NCBI GenBank assembly: GCA_030431435.1
Contig: JAUIJI010000019.1
Coordinates: 1 to 33,088 of the forward strand
Reading direction: 5' to 3'
DNA: 33,088 nucleotides
Origin: Alphaproteobacteria bacterium
Lineage (GTDB): Bacteria > Pseudomonadota > Alphaproteobacteria > Sphingomonadales > Sphingomonadaceae
Shown: positions 25,852-32,807 of the stretch, in pieces
Layout of the letters: each line of letters starts with the position of its first letter
Position numbering within the stretch: the first letter of the stretch is position 1
Notes under the pieces: model-generated
Told to the model about the DNA's origin: nothing
Databases searched by the model: none
The model's input: only the letters and a program-made list of their open reading frames with translations
Translations under genes and position numbers: made by a program

Positions 25852-26597
25852 CTGCGCTCCGCAGACACCAGAAATTCCACATTCCCCTCTGTGCCCTTGA
25901 TCGGGCTGGTGGTGATGCCCTGAATGGTCCAGCCGTCACCTTCCAGCCATGCGCGCACCTCGTCGCACACCCGCTGGTGCAGCGCCTCGTCGCGGATGAT
26001 GCCGCCCTTGCCCACCTCGTGCCGTTCGACTTCGAATTGCGGCTTGATCAACGCCACCAGCCGACATTGCGGCGCAGCGAGTTTCAGCGGGATTTCCAAG
26101 ACCTTGCGCAGCGATATGAAGGACGCGTCGCAAACAACCCAGTTGCAAGGCCGGTCTATCTGCGCAGCAGTGAGTTCGCGGGCATTGGTCTGTTCCAGCA
26201 CGGTGATGCGCGGATCGTTCCGCAGCTTCCAGTCGAGCTGGTTGGTGCCGACATCCACCGCGAAGACATGCTCTGCCCCGTGATGCAGCAGCACCTGCGT
26301 AAAGCCGCCGGTTGAGGAGCCGATATCCATCGCCACCGCGCCTGTGGGATCGAGGCCGAAGTGCCTTATCGCCCCGTCCAGCTTCACCCCGCCGCGCCCG
26401 ACCCAGGGATGATCGCGTCCTTTGAGTTCGATTGCGGCATGCACGGGCACCTTCTGGCCCGCTTTTTCGACCCGCTGCCCCTTCACGAAGACCAGGCCCG
26501 CCATCACCAGCGCCTGCGCCCGCGCGCGGCTTTCCGCCTCGCCGCGCTCGACGAGCAGCTGGTCAATCCTCTGCCGCGCTGGCTTGGTTTCACTCAT
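25848..26597 (-). CDS. tlyA: TlyA-family rRNA 2'-O-methyltransferase
   Basis: A 249-residue protein with an N-terminal S4 RNA-binding domain (about 8-60) and an FtsJ-like Rossmann methyltransferase. The SAM motif is DIGSSTGGFTQVLL at 91-104. The catalytic tetrad is readable as Lys72 (GRGGVKLDG), Asp157 (VVCDASFISL), Lys185 (ALIKPQFEVE) and Glu241 (GNVEFLVS). Mycobacterial TlyA methylates cytidines in 16S and 23S rRNA and so gives capreomycin sensitivity; the proteobacterial substrate is less clear. It is convergent with the HTH gene, with the two stop codons overlapping. Confidence 0.93.
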   Translation of the reverse strand: MSETKPARQRIDQLLVERGEAESRARAQALVMAGLVFVKGQRVEKAGQKVPVHAAIELKGRDHPWVGRGGVKLDGAIRHFGLDPTGAVAMDIGSSTGGFTQVLLHHGAEHVFAVDVGTNQLDWKLRNDPRITVLEQTNARELTAAQIDRPCNWVVCDASFISLRKVLEIPLKLAAPQCRLVALIKPQFEVERHEVGKGGIIRDEALHQRVCDEVRAWLEGDGWTIQGITTSPIKGTEGNVEFLVSAERS

Positions 26598-26705
26598 GCA
26601 GCGCGAATAGGAAACCGGGAGCCTTCAGGCCAGAGCCAAGTTGTCATAAACATGCTGCAAATGGCCCGTTCCGAATCGAATTTCTGTCACAAGGACTGGA
26701 CAACA

Positions 26706-27236
26706 ATGCAATTGCGCACATTTCTCTCGCTTTCCTGCGCCGCCGCCATGCTTGCAGCCTGCAACAGTTCGGACGAGCCCGCAGCCGAAGAAGTCGCGGC
26801 AGCCCCCACCCCGCAGCTGACTTCCACCCCCACACCCACCGTGGCCGATGACGGTTCGCCGCTTACGCCGGGACAGTGGAACGTCAACGAAAGCGCCAGC
26901 GGCGCCAGCGCCAGCTTCGGCGTGGCAGGCGAAGACGCCAAGCTGGTGATCAGCTGCGATCGTGAGAGCAATACGCTGGCCATGGTGCTGGCGGGCGAGG
27001 CAGACGGCTTGCAAAGCTATGTGCTGGAAGCAGGCGGCACCGCAGCGCGGCTGGACATGATGCCTGATGGCGACCTCAACCTGCCCTCGCTCTCCGCCGA
27101 GATCGCGCCCGATGCGCCGGTCTTCGGCGGTTTCGTGCAGCCGGGCGGCGTGATCGAGATCACCAGCCCGCAGGGCGCGACGATGCGCGTGCCGACATCG
27201 ACCGCAATCCGCCGCGTGTTCGAGGCTTGCGCATGA
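26706..27236 (+). CDS. Lipoprotein, first of a tandem paralogue pair
   Basis: A 176-residue predicted lipoprotein. The signal peptide ends in a lipobox, LAAC, with Cys19 (LSLSCAAAMLAACNSSDEPA). A Pro/Thr/Ala-rich linker (about 25-55) precedes one globular domain: PLTPGQWNVNESASGASASF, then LVISCDRESNTLAMVLAGEA. I know no name for the domain. The following gene encodes the same domain and overlaps by four bases (ATGA), so the two are coupled. Likely in the outer or inner membrane facing the periplasm. Function is unknown. Confidence 0.82.
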   Translation: MQLRTFLSLSCAAAMLAACNSSDEPAAEEVAAAPTPQLTSTPTPTVADDGSPLTPGQWNVNESASGASASFGVAGEDAKLVISCDRESNTLAMVLAGEADGLQSYVLEAGGTAARLDMMPDGDLNLPSLSAEIAPDAPVFGGFVQPGGVIEITSPQGATMRVPTSTAIRRVFEACA

Positions 27237-27781
27237 TGGCGCGGGTGGCGGCGATCGCCCTTGCCGGTGCGCTGGGTCTTTCCGGCCTGGCGCTTGCTGC
27301 CACCTTGCATCAGCAAGACGGCGACGGGCTGACGGTCGTCACCTCAACCGAATCTCCGTCGCCAGCTGACCTTACCGCCATCGCGGATGACAGCTGGATG
27401 GATATTCCCATCACCGCTGGCAACTGGTTCTACGAAGCCGAATCCTCAGAAACGCTGGCGATATTCGGGGCGAGCGCGTTCGAGCCGCTGGTGATGCTGC
27501 GCTGCGATCTGGAGTCACGCCAGGTCGGGCTTGCGGTTGCGAGCGATACAGCCGAACCCACCCGGCTTGTGATCCGCACCGAAACCCAGGATCTGGCTGT
27601 ACTGGCGCAGCCCCTCGAACGCAGGCAGCCTCTGCTGGTCACCGAATTCGCGGCCTTCAACGATATCCTCGATGCCATCGCCTTTTCGCGCGGACGGTTT
27701 GCTGTGGAGATAGAGGGAGAGGAAACCCTCGCGATTCCTGCCTGGCCGGAGATCACGCGGGTAATAGAGGATTGTAGGTGA
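27233..27781 (+). CDS. Exported paralogue of the preceding lipoprotein
   Basis: A 182-residue exported protein with a signal peptide (VAAIALAGALGLSGLALAAT, cleavage near residue 23) but no lipobox. The domain matches the preceding lipoprotein: DIPITAGNWFYEAESSETLA aligns with PLTPGQWNVNESASGASASF, and MLRCDLESRQVGLAVASD with VISCDRESNTLAMVLAGE. Both end in I.RV.E.C, so the conserved cysteines may form a disulfide. The ATG at 27233 overlaps the upstream TGA. A tandem duplication, one copy anchored and one soluble, is the simplest reading. Confidence 0.8.
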   Translation: MMARVAAIALAGALGLSGLALAATLHQQDGDGLTVVTSTESPSPADLTAIADDSWMDIPITAGNWFYEAESSETLAIFGASAFEPLVMLRCDLESRQVGLAVASDTAEPTRLVIRTETQDLAVLAQPLERRQPLLVTEFAAFNDILDAIAFSRGRFAVEIEGEETLAIPAWPEITRVIEDCR

Positions 27782-27787
27782 TTTTGG

Positions 27788-28030
27788 TTTAGTCCCTCAA
27801 GCGCCGGGCGCAGGCCATCCGGCCTGCTTGGCTTCCGGCCTACCGGCCGACGCGCGGTCGCGCGCTGGCGTCGCGTTCCGCGCCGCAATCAAGGCAAGCC
27901 AGACTTGATGAGCTGGCAACGGGCGCGACTGCGACCGCAAGGGCGACTGCCCGCCCGGACCGGCCCCGTAGCGAAGCGAAGGGAACAGCCGGGAGGATGC
28001 GCGCCCGGATGGGCGTGCGGACCAAACAAA
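27788..28030 (-). repeat. Dispersed intergenic repeat, copy B (inverted)
   Basis: The reverse complement of this block aligns with 17032-17326. Both run from TTGTTTG through CCGCACGCCCATCCGGGCGC and GGCGCGGAACGCGAC to AAGCCAAGCAGGCCGGATGG and GCGCTTGAGGG. It fills the space after the exported-protein gene at 27781 and ends at the hairpin 28033-28054. Short frames inside it are not shared with copy A, so it is judged non-coding. Confidence 0.85.
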
Positions 28031-28054
28031 AATGGGCTCCCGTAGAGGAGCCCA
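28021..28054 (-). terminator. Intrinsic terminator on the minus strand
   Basis: TGGGCTCC (28033-28040) pairs with GGAGCCCA (28047-28054) around a 6-base loop. On the minus strand it is followed by TTTTTGTTT, a proper T-tract. It would end leftward transcription entering from about 28060-28200, yet no minus-strand gene is recognised there. Confidence 0.7.
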
Positions 28055-28217
28055 ACCCGAAGCTCTCATTCTGACTGTGAAAAACATAATTTCAAGTCTT
28101 GTGTTGCGGCGCACACCGATTCACAAATGCACCCAAGGCCAGCGGTACTCGCGGTCTTCGCCAGCCGGAAAAAGCGGCACTGGTGTTGGCTTCAAAAGCG
28201 CGAAAGGAGGTGATCCG

Positions 28218-28277
28218 ATGTCTCATGGTTCAGCAAGGGGGTCGGTAAGTTTCCGCACGGAGCACTATCGGGTTTAA
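28218..28277 (+). CDS. 19-residue micro-ORF with an extreme Shine-Dalgarno
   Basis: ATG at 28218 opens MSHGSARGSVSFRTEHYRV, stop TAA at 28275-28277. Just upstream, AAAGGAGGTGATCC (28203-28216) is complementary to 14 consecutive bases of the standard 16S rRNA 3' end; AGGAGG to ATG is 7 bases. The stop codon lies in the loop of a 9-bp hairpin (28265-28288). A second hairpin and a terminator follow. It may be a leader peptide, a regulatory peptide, or part of a small RNA that engages ribosomes. It lacks runs of Ile, Leu or Val codons, so it is not a classical attenuator for the downstream ilvE. Confidence 0.5.
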   Translation: MSHGSARGSVSFRTEHYRV

Positions 28278-28328
28278 ACACCCGGTAGAGGCAGACCGTG
28301 GGCGGCACTTCCGGCCGCTGACCATGCG

Positions 28329-28361
28329 AAAGGCGATCCTGTTACGGGCAGGGTCGCCTTT
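28329..28361 (+). terminator. Intrinsic terminator before ilvE
   Basis: AAAGGCGA-T-CCTG (28329-28341) pairs with CAGG-G-TCGCCTTT (28349-28361), a 13-bp stem with one T-G pair and a 7-base loop, ending in TTT and TCTCATTT. It ends the small transcript upstream of the ilvE promoter. Confidence 0.8.
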
Positions 28362-28469
28362 CTCATTTCTGGCTTTGCCTTTCCGGCGTCACTGCTCGCC
28401 CCTTCCCCTCCTGCGGCAAGCTCGCTAGCAGGTGGTTTCGAGAATTACTGCTTTTCCGATAGTTTCAAA

Positions 28470-28497
28470 TTTACATTTGACATTGAAATTATATATC
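28470..28497 (+). promoter_or_regulatory. Probable ilvE promoter
   Basis: An AT-rich island in GC-rich surroundings holds TTTACA (28470-28475) and TATATC (28492-28497), 16 bp apart. An overlapping TTGACA (28477-28482) has no -10 at suitable distance. Transcription would begin about 25 bases before the ilvE ATG. Confidence 0.45.
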
Positions 28498-28530
28498 GCG
28501 CCAGCAACCGAGTTCTGAAGGATTATCATA

Positions 28531-29634
28531 ATGGCGAGTCTCGCCGATTCCCCTGCCCTTGAAATCACCCGCAAGCCCCACCCCTCGCCCGTCGCGGCAG
28601 ATGTGCGCGAGGCAGTGATTGCCGACCCCGGTTTCGGCAAGGTTTTTACCGATCACATGGTCGTGGTGGACTGGAGTGAAGACAAGGGCTGGCACAACGC
28701 CGTGCTTGGGCCCCGTGAGCCGATCGCCCTCGATCCGGCTGCGGCGGTGCTGCATTACGCGCAGGAAATCTTCGAAGGGATGAAGGCCTATCGCATGGCC
28801 GACGGGTCGATGAGCCTGTTCCGCGCAGACCAGAACGCTGCGCGCTTCAACGCTTCTGCCCGCCGGCTTGCCATGCCCGAAATTCCCGAGGCGCTGTTCA
28901 CTGACGCTGTGCGCCAGCTGGTAGAGATGGATGCGGACTGGTTCCCGCCGGTCGCGGGCGGCTCGCTCTATATCCGCCCCTTCATGTTCGCCACCGAACC
29001 TTTCCTCGGCGTGCGTCCGGCCAAGCAGTACAAGTTCGTGGTGATCCTTTCGCCAGCGGGCAATTACTTCAAATCGGGCGCACCGGCGGTGTCTGTCTGG
29101 GTATCCGAATATACCCGCGCGGCGCGTGGGGGCACGGGTGCTGCCAAATGCGGTGGCAATTATGCGGCCAGCCTCGTTCCCACCGGCGTTGCCTTCGACA
29201 ACGGGCACGACCAGGTCGTCTTCCTCGATGCGGAGGAGCACAAGTGGATAGAGGAACTGGGCGGCATGAACCTGTTCTTCGTGTTCGACGACGGCACGCT
29301 GCTCACCCCGCCGCTTTCGGGCACGATCCTGCCCGGCATCACGCGCGACAGCCTGCTCACCCTCGCCCGCGCCGAAGGCCTCGAAGTGCGCGAGGAGAAA
29401 TACAGTATCGACCAGTGGGAGGCTGACGCAAAGTCCGGCCGCCTTGTCGAATGCTTCGCCTGCGGCACGGCTGCGGTCGTCACGCCGGTCGGCCACGTCG
29501 CCGGCAAGGATGTGGGTTTCACCATCGGCACCGGCGGCCCCGGCCAGCTCACCAGCAGCCTGCGCGACAAGCTCGTCGCTATCCAGCGCGGCACGGCCGA
29601 AGATACCCACGGCTGGGTCACGAAGCTCGCCTGA
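28531..29634 (+). CDS. ilvE: Branched-chain amino acid aminotransferase
   Basis: IlvE, a fold-type IV PLP transaminase, makes Leu, Ile and Val from their 2-oxo acids with glutamate, and also starts their breakdown. It is 367 residues, the longer eukaryote-like class. The PLP lysine is K206 in GTGAAKCGGNYAASL; other marks are YAQEIFEGMKAYRM, LYIRPFMFATEPFLGV, PPLSGTILPGITRDS and ECFACGTAAVVTPVG. The ATG at 28531 follows AAGGA. It overlaps the next gene by one base (TGATG). Its regulation may involve the terminator at 28329-28361, though a promoter seems to lie between. Confidence 0.95.
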   Translation: MASLADSPALEITRKPHPSPVAADVREAVIADPGFGKVFTDHMVVVDWSEDKGWHNAVLGPREPIALDPAAAVLHYAQEIFEGMKAYRMADGSMSLFRADQNAARFNASARRLAMPEIPEALFTDAVRQLVEMDADWFPPVAGGSLYIRPFMFATEPFLGVRPAKQYKFVVILSPAGNYFKSGAPAVSVWVSEYTRAARGGTGAAKCGGNYAASLVPTGVAFDNGHDQVVFLDAEEHKWIEELGGMNLFFVFDDGTLLTPPLSGTILPGITRDSLLTLARAEGLEVREEKYSIDQWEADAKSGRLVECFACGTAAVVTPVGHVAGKDVGFTIGTGGPGQLTSSLRDKLVAIQRGTAEDTHGWVTKLA

Positions 29635-29936
29635 TGCTCAAGCTGTTTAGATCCATTGCCCTTGTCGAGGGCGTCACCACCATTGCCCTGTTCCTAGTGG
29701 CAATGCCGCTCAAATACTGGATGGACAATCCTGCGCTGGTGCCGCCTGTGGGCATGGCGCACGGCGTCGCATGGCTCGCCTATCTCGCCGCGATGGTGGT
29801 GTGCCTGCCGGGCAAGGGGTTCACGCTGTGGGAAGTGGTGCGCACCTTCATCGCTGCGCTGTTTCCCTTCGGCACCTTCCTGAATGATGGGCTGATCAAG
29901 CGCAAGCAGGCCGCGCGGGAGATGGCAACGGCCTGA
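29634..29936 (+). CDS. DUF3817-type membrane protein
   Basis: A 100-residue membrane protein with three hydrophobic segments. The opening FRSIALVEGVTTIALFLVAM, then PLKYWMDNP and VGMAHGVAWLAYLAAM, fits DUF3817, a family of small integral membrane proteins of unknown function. It ends in a basic tail (GLIKRKQAARE). The ATG shares its A with the ilvE stop, so translation is coupled to ilvE. It is convergent with the DUF1772 gene (11-bp gap). Confidence 0.88.
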   Translation: MLKLFRSIALVEGVTTIALFLVAMPLKYWMDNPALVPPVGMAHGVAWLAYLAAMVVCLPGKGFTLWEVVRTFIAALFPFGTFLNDGLIKRKQAAREMATA

Positions 29937-29947
29937 CTTGGCGCGCA

Positions 29948-30448
29948 TCACCCCGCCTGACCTGCCATCAGCATGGCTGCATAGAGATAACAACCAGCGG
30001 TCGCGATGCAGGCAAACATCCGCAAGCTGTTGAAGCGCGTCCAGCGCGAAACGTAGTGCTGCCAGTATTCATGCGATGAACGCTCCTCCGGCGGCAATGC
30101 GGCCAGGTGGTTGTTCATCGGCACATTGCCCAGCATGGTCACGCCAAAGGCCCCCGGCACGTAGATTGCCGCTGCCAGCACCAGTGCCACTGCCACCGAT
30201 CCGTCCAGGCTTGCCACTGCATAAAGCGCAAGGGCCAGGGTAGCAGGCACCAGAACCATGAAGCTCGCCAGGAACCAGCTGCGCATCACGGTGATGTTGA
30301 TCCGCTGCATGGAAGCCAGCCCGCCATCGGAAGGCGTCGTGGCAAGTGCGCGCATCACGAAATCCGAGAATGACTGGAACACCCCGGCGAGCAGCGCCGA
30401 GATGAGGGCGAGCGAGAGGCAGGCGAGTATGAGGAATTGTGCGGACAT
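29948..30448 (-). CDS. DUF1772 (anthrone-oxygenase-like) membrane protein
   Basis: A 166-residue protein with four hydrophobic helices, of the DUF1772 family; some fungal and bacterial relatives act as anthrone oxygenases. The segment MQRINITVMRSWFLASFMVL and the late W..H..RWTRFNSLR motif (YWQHYVSRWTRFNSLRMFAC) are typical. The ATG at 30448 has a strong AAGGAGG Shine-Dalgarno. It follows the oxidoreductase gene by 46 bp on the same strand and is probably in the TetR-controlled operon. The substrate is unknown. Confidence 0.85.
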   Translation of the reverse strand: MSAQFLILACLSLALISALLAGVFQSFSDFVMRALATTPSDGGLASMQRINITVMRSWFLASFMVLVPATLALALYAVASLDGSVAVALVLAAAIYVPGAFGVTMLGNVPMNNHLAALPPEERSSHEYWQHYVSRWTRFNSLRMFACIATAGCYLYAAMLMAGQAG

Positions 30449-30494
30449 GATCGTCCTCCTTCTTGCTTGATCGACTGTTCGGTTTTCGGGAAGG

Positions 30495-31073
30495 TCAGGC
30501 TGCAGCCTTTCGGCCCATCTGTTCGGCACGGCCCAGCCAGTTGGCGATGCGGTCCTCATCCGCCAGCTTGACCGATCCGAACTGCACGACCTTGCCGATG
30601 GCAAAGCCGCAAAAGCCAAGCACGCCGTTCTTCAGCACGCGGCGACCCGGCTTGAAGTAGAGCAGCGTGTCCAGCCACGGCGGCGTGTCGGAAGTGATGA
30701 TGCCATCAGCGCTTCGACCGGCGAGCAGCTTGTCCCACTTCACACCGCGTGCGCGATATTTGTAGCCAAAGCCCGAGGTCAGGGCGCGATCGAGCACCGC
30801 CTTGGCGCGGGCCGGCATGGCCGCCCACCAGTAGGGGTGCACCACCAGCAGGTGATCACACCATTCGACGTTGCGCTGCCATTCCTGGAGGTCTGCTTCC
30901 AGCGGAGCATCCTCACGCGCGTCCGCTGCGAACTGCATGGCGGAAAGGTCCATGCGGCGCACCTGCGCCCCGGCAGAGCGGGCGCCTGCGATGTAGCGTT
31001 CAGCCAGTGCTGCACACAGCGACGTGTCACGCGGATGGGCGACCCAGACGAAAACCTTCTTCTGCTGTTCCAT
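30495..31073 (-). CDS. Flavodoxin-fold NAD(P)H oxidoreductase
   Basis: A 192-residue protein of the NAD(P)H quinone oxidoreductase / flavodoxin-like fold family (KefF, MdaB, NQO types). The N-terminal strand and phosphate loop read KVFVWVAHPRDTSLCAALAE, and VEWCDHLLVVHPYWWAAMPA is the characteristic second motif before a Trp/Met-rich active-site wall. Members reduce quinones or other electrophiles with FMN or FAD. It is divergent from a TetR gene over three operator-like palindromes, so induction by a quinone-like or electrophilic compound is plausible. Confidence 0.9.
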   Translation of the reverse strand: MEQQKKVFVWVAHPRDTSLCAALAERYIAGARSAGAQVRRMDLSAMQFAADAREDAPLEADLQEWQRNVEWCDHLLVVHPYWWAAMPARAKAVLDRALTSGFGYKYRARGVKWDKLLAGRSADGIITSDTPPWLDTLLYFKPGRRVLKNGVLGFCGFAIGKVVQFGSVKLADEDRIANWLGRAEQMGRKAAA

Positions 31074-31099
31074 TTCAAATCTCCAAGATCCGAATCACC

Positions 31100-31156
31100 T
31101 TGACACCGCGTCAAGTTGACATGGCGTCAATTGCCCCTATGTTGACACCATGTCAA
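31100..31156. promoter_or_regulatory. Three TTGACN5GTCAA-type operators in a divergent promoter
   Basis: Three 15-bp near-perfect palindromes lie at 31100-31114 (TTGACACCGCGTCAA), 31116-31130 (TTGACATGGCGTCAA) and 31142-31156 (TTGACACCATGTCAA). The arms TTGAC and GTCAA are identical in all three. The third overlaps the TetR start codon at 31150. TTGACA at 31116-31121 and TATGTT at 31138-31143, 16 bp apart, could form the TetR promoter, so transcription would start at about the ATG. They are the likely sites of the TetR protein. Confidence 0.85.
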
Positions 31157-31737
31157 GCGCCATGAACCCCACCCGCCGCAAGATCCTCACCGCTGCATGG
31201 GCTTTGCTCGAAGCTGAAGAGCCGGGAAAAGTCCGGCTTGGCGATATTGCCAAACAGGCCGGCATCAGCCGCCAGGCGCTTTACCTGCACTTCGCCAACC
31301 GGGCGGAACTGCTGGTGGAAACCGCCCGCTTCATCGATCTGGAAAAGGACGTGGACCAGCGGCTGGAGGCAAGCCGCAAGGCAGCCTCAGGCCGGGAACG
31401 CCTGCGCGCATATTGCGCTGCGTGGGCGGGATACCTGCCGGAAATACAGGGCGTGGGGCGCGCCTTCATGGCCATGCAGCACAGCGACGAGGACGCGCGT
31501 ATCGCATGGGCAGACAGGATGTCTGCCCTGCGCGAGGGGTGCGTAGCCGCTGTGGATGCACTGGCCAGCGATGGCCATTTGCGCAAGGACCTGCCCCCGC
31601 AACAGGCCAGCGACATGCTGTGGACCTTGATGTCCCTGCCAAACTGGTTGCAGCTCACCCAGCAATGCGGCTGGCCACAAGCACGCTATGAGGATTGGTT
31701 GCTGGACAGTGCGGAGCGGCTGCTCCTGCAAGACTGA
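31150..31737 (+). CDS. TetR/AcrR-family regulator
   Basis: A 195-residue TetR-type repressor. The N-terminal HTH is at about residues 8-60 (ILTAAWALLEAEEPGKVRLG, then DIAKQAGISRQALYLHFANR), followed by a helical ligand-binding domain with no family-specific mark that I can name. The ATG at 31150 lies inside the third operator, and the likely transcription start is about there, so the message may be leaderless; an ATG at 31162 (MNPTRRK) is the alternative. It presumably represses itself and the divergent oxidoreductase-DUF1772 operon. The inducer is unknown. Confidence 0.92.
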   Translation: MSSAMNPTRRKILTAAWALLEAEEPGKVRLGDIAKQAGISRQALYLHFANRAELLVETARFIDLEKDVDQRLEASRKAASGRERLRAYCAAWAGYLPEIQGVGRAFMAMQHSDEDARIAWADRMSALREGCVAAVDALASDGHLRKDLPPQQASDMLWTLMSLPNWLQLTQQCGWPQARYEDWLLDSAERLLLQD

Positions 31738-32250
31738 TCAGGCCTCGTGGTCGTTCCAGCGCCAGGTGACTTCGCCGCTCGCGGGGCCATTTTCCAGCAT
31801 GCGGTCTGCCAGTTCGAGTGCCTCCTCGAAAGCATCATCCGTGGTTTCGTTATCCATGGCGGCACCGGTCACTTCTGTGCGGGCGCGCTGTGACAGCAAG
31901 AAAATGTTGCGCGTTGCCACGCCTTCCTCCGCAACTTCCACCGCCACGCGCTGGCCATTCGCGCTGACCAGCTGCTGGCCCGCAGCGACATTGGCGAAGC
32001 TGTAGGACCCGGCGGCATCGGTCTCCGTCACCTGCCCGTCGACACTCAGCACCACACCTGCAACCGGCGTTCCGCGCTGGTCATAAACGGTGCCTGCAAC
32101 CTCGCCCGCGGTGGCGGAAAACGATAGGCCCAGCGAAAGGACGGCAGTGATGATGGCGGCTGTGCGCAAGTGCGGGACCTGTGGTTCAGCGGCGCGAATC
32201 GATTTTCGCGCCTGAACTGCCCCAAAAGCGTAACTTTGTGACGGCTGCAT
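31738..32250 (-). CDS. Exported carboxypeptidase-regulatory-like domain protein
   Basis: An exported protein with one carboxypeptidase-regulatory-like (transthyretin-like) beta-sandwich: GEVAGTVYDQRGTPVAGVVL, then TDAAGSYSFANVAAGQQLVS. The C-terminus is acidic and helical (TTDDAFEEALELADRMLENG) and ends in a Trp-containing tail. The start is uncertain. ATG at 32250 gives 170 residues with a long n-region. A TTG at 32169 would give a standard signal peptide (RTAAIITAVLSLGLSFSATA) and leave a 13-bp hairpin in the leader. A GTG at 32265 is also open. It is convergent with tetR with no gap. Confidence 0.78.
   Translation of the reverse strand: MQPSQSYAFGAVQARKSIRAAEPQVPHLRTAAIITAVLSLGLSFSATAGEVAGTVYDQRGTPVAGVVLSVDGQVTETDAAGSYSFANVAAGQQLVSANGQRVAVEVAEEGVATRNIFLLSQRARTEVTGAAMDNETTDDAFEEALELADRMLENGPASGEVTWRWNDHEA
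32187..32216. repeat. Hairpin at the start of the carboxypeptidase-like gene
   Basis: GGCGCGAA (32191-32198) and TTCGCGCC (32205-32212) form a perfect 8-bp stem around TCGATT. Outside a 2-base bulge, about five more pairs continue (GTTCAG/CTGAAC). It lies 22-45 bp upstream of the TTG at 32169, where it could act in the mRNA leader if that start is right. Confidence 0.5.
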
Positions 32251-32348
32251 TACAGACGGGGTCACAAGACTGTCACAGACCGCTGCATCGGCGCCGCCAG
32301 AACCAGCAGGATTGGCGGCAAGCGGCCAAACCGCTATTGGTGGTGGCG

Positions 32349-32804
32349 ATGGATAACCGGCAAGCCATGCAACGCCATGCGGGCGATCGGATCGCCCTCA
32401 TCGAAAGCAGTTTCGCAAGACTGGCGGGGCGCGCCCTGGTTGTTGGCGGAACAGAGCTGTGGAGCGCGCCCAACGCCGTGGTTGCGCACGGGACCGAGGC
32501 TCCTCCGCTCTTCTTCTATGCCAATGCCATCGCGCTCAACCTCTTCCGCATGGACGCAAGCCGCTTCATCGGCCTGCCCAGCTACAGGAGCGCGGAAGAA
32601 GGCAGCGAAAGGGAAGAGCGCGAGCGCATGTTCGAACAGCTGGAGGCCAATGACATCCTCACCGGATACAGTGGCGTCCGTATCGCTGCGGACGGCAGCC
32701 GGTTCCGCATAGAGGAGGCGATCATCTGGAATCTCGTCGACGAACACGGCCAGCGGCACGGACAGGCGGCGACATTCGACAAATGGGTGCCTGTCCACGG
32801 CTGA
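32349..32804 (+). CDS. MEKHLA domain protein
   Basis: A 151-residue protein that is essentially one MEKHLA domain, a PAS-like fold. The markers in order are RIALIESSFARLAGRALV, LWSAPNAVVAHGTEAPPLFF, NLFRMDASRFIGLPSYRSAE, YSGVRIAADGSRFRIEEAII and WNLVDEHGQRHGQAA. Single-domain bacterial MEKHLA proteins are widespread but their role is unknown; in plants the domain ends HD-ZIP III factors. The ATG at 32349 was chosen; the longer upstream frame covers the divergent promoter. It is convergent with the methyltransferase gene. Confidence 0.88.
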   Translation: MDNRQAMQRHAGDRIALIESSFARLAGRALVVGGTELWSAPNAVVAHGTEAPPLFFYANAIALNLFRMDASRFIGLPSYRSAEEGSEREERERMFEQLEANDILTGYSGVRIAADGSRFRIEEAIIWNLVDEHGQRHGQAATFDKWVPVHG

Positions 32805-32807
32805 TGA

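Larger units (their letters stand above)
28203..28361 (+). ncRNA. Structured small transcript with leader ORF (candidate)
   Basis: A compact unit runs from the 14-base Shine-Dalgarno through the micro-ORF, a hairpin at 28265-28288 (CTATCGGGT/ACCCGGTAG, one G-U pair), a GCGGC/GCCGC hairpin near 28311-28327, and a terminator at 28329-28361. It probably starts as a separate RNA from a promoter somewhere in 28055-28200, which I could not define. It matches no RNA family I recall. Confidence 0.45.

Noticed and set aside
28201-28217. Minus-strand GGATCACCTCCTTT, identical to the 3' end of 16S rRNA
   Set aside because: No other 16S sequence lies next to it; it is simply the complement of a very strong Shine-Dalgarno on the plus strand.
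28218-28361. A classical branched-chain attenuator for ilvE
   Set aside because: The 19-residue peptide has no Ile or Leu and only two Val codons, and a separate promoter appears to lie between the terminator and ilvE.
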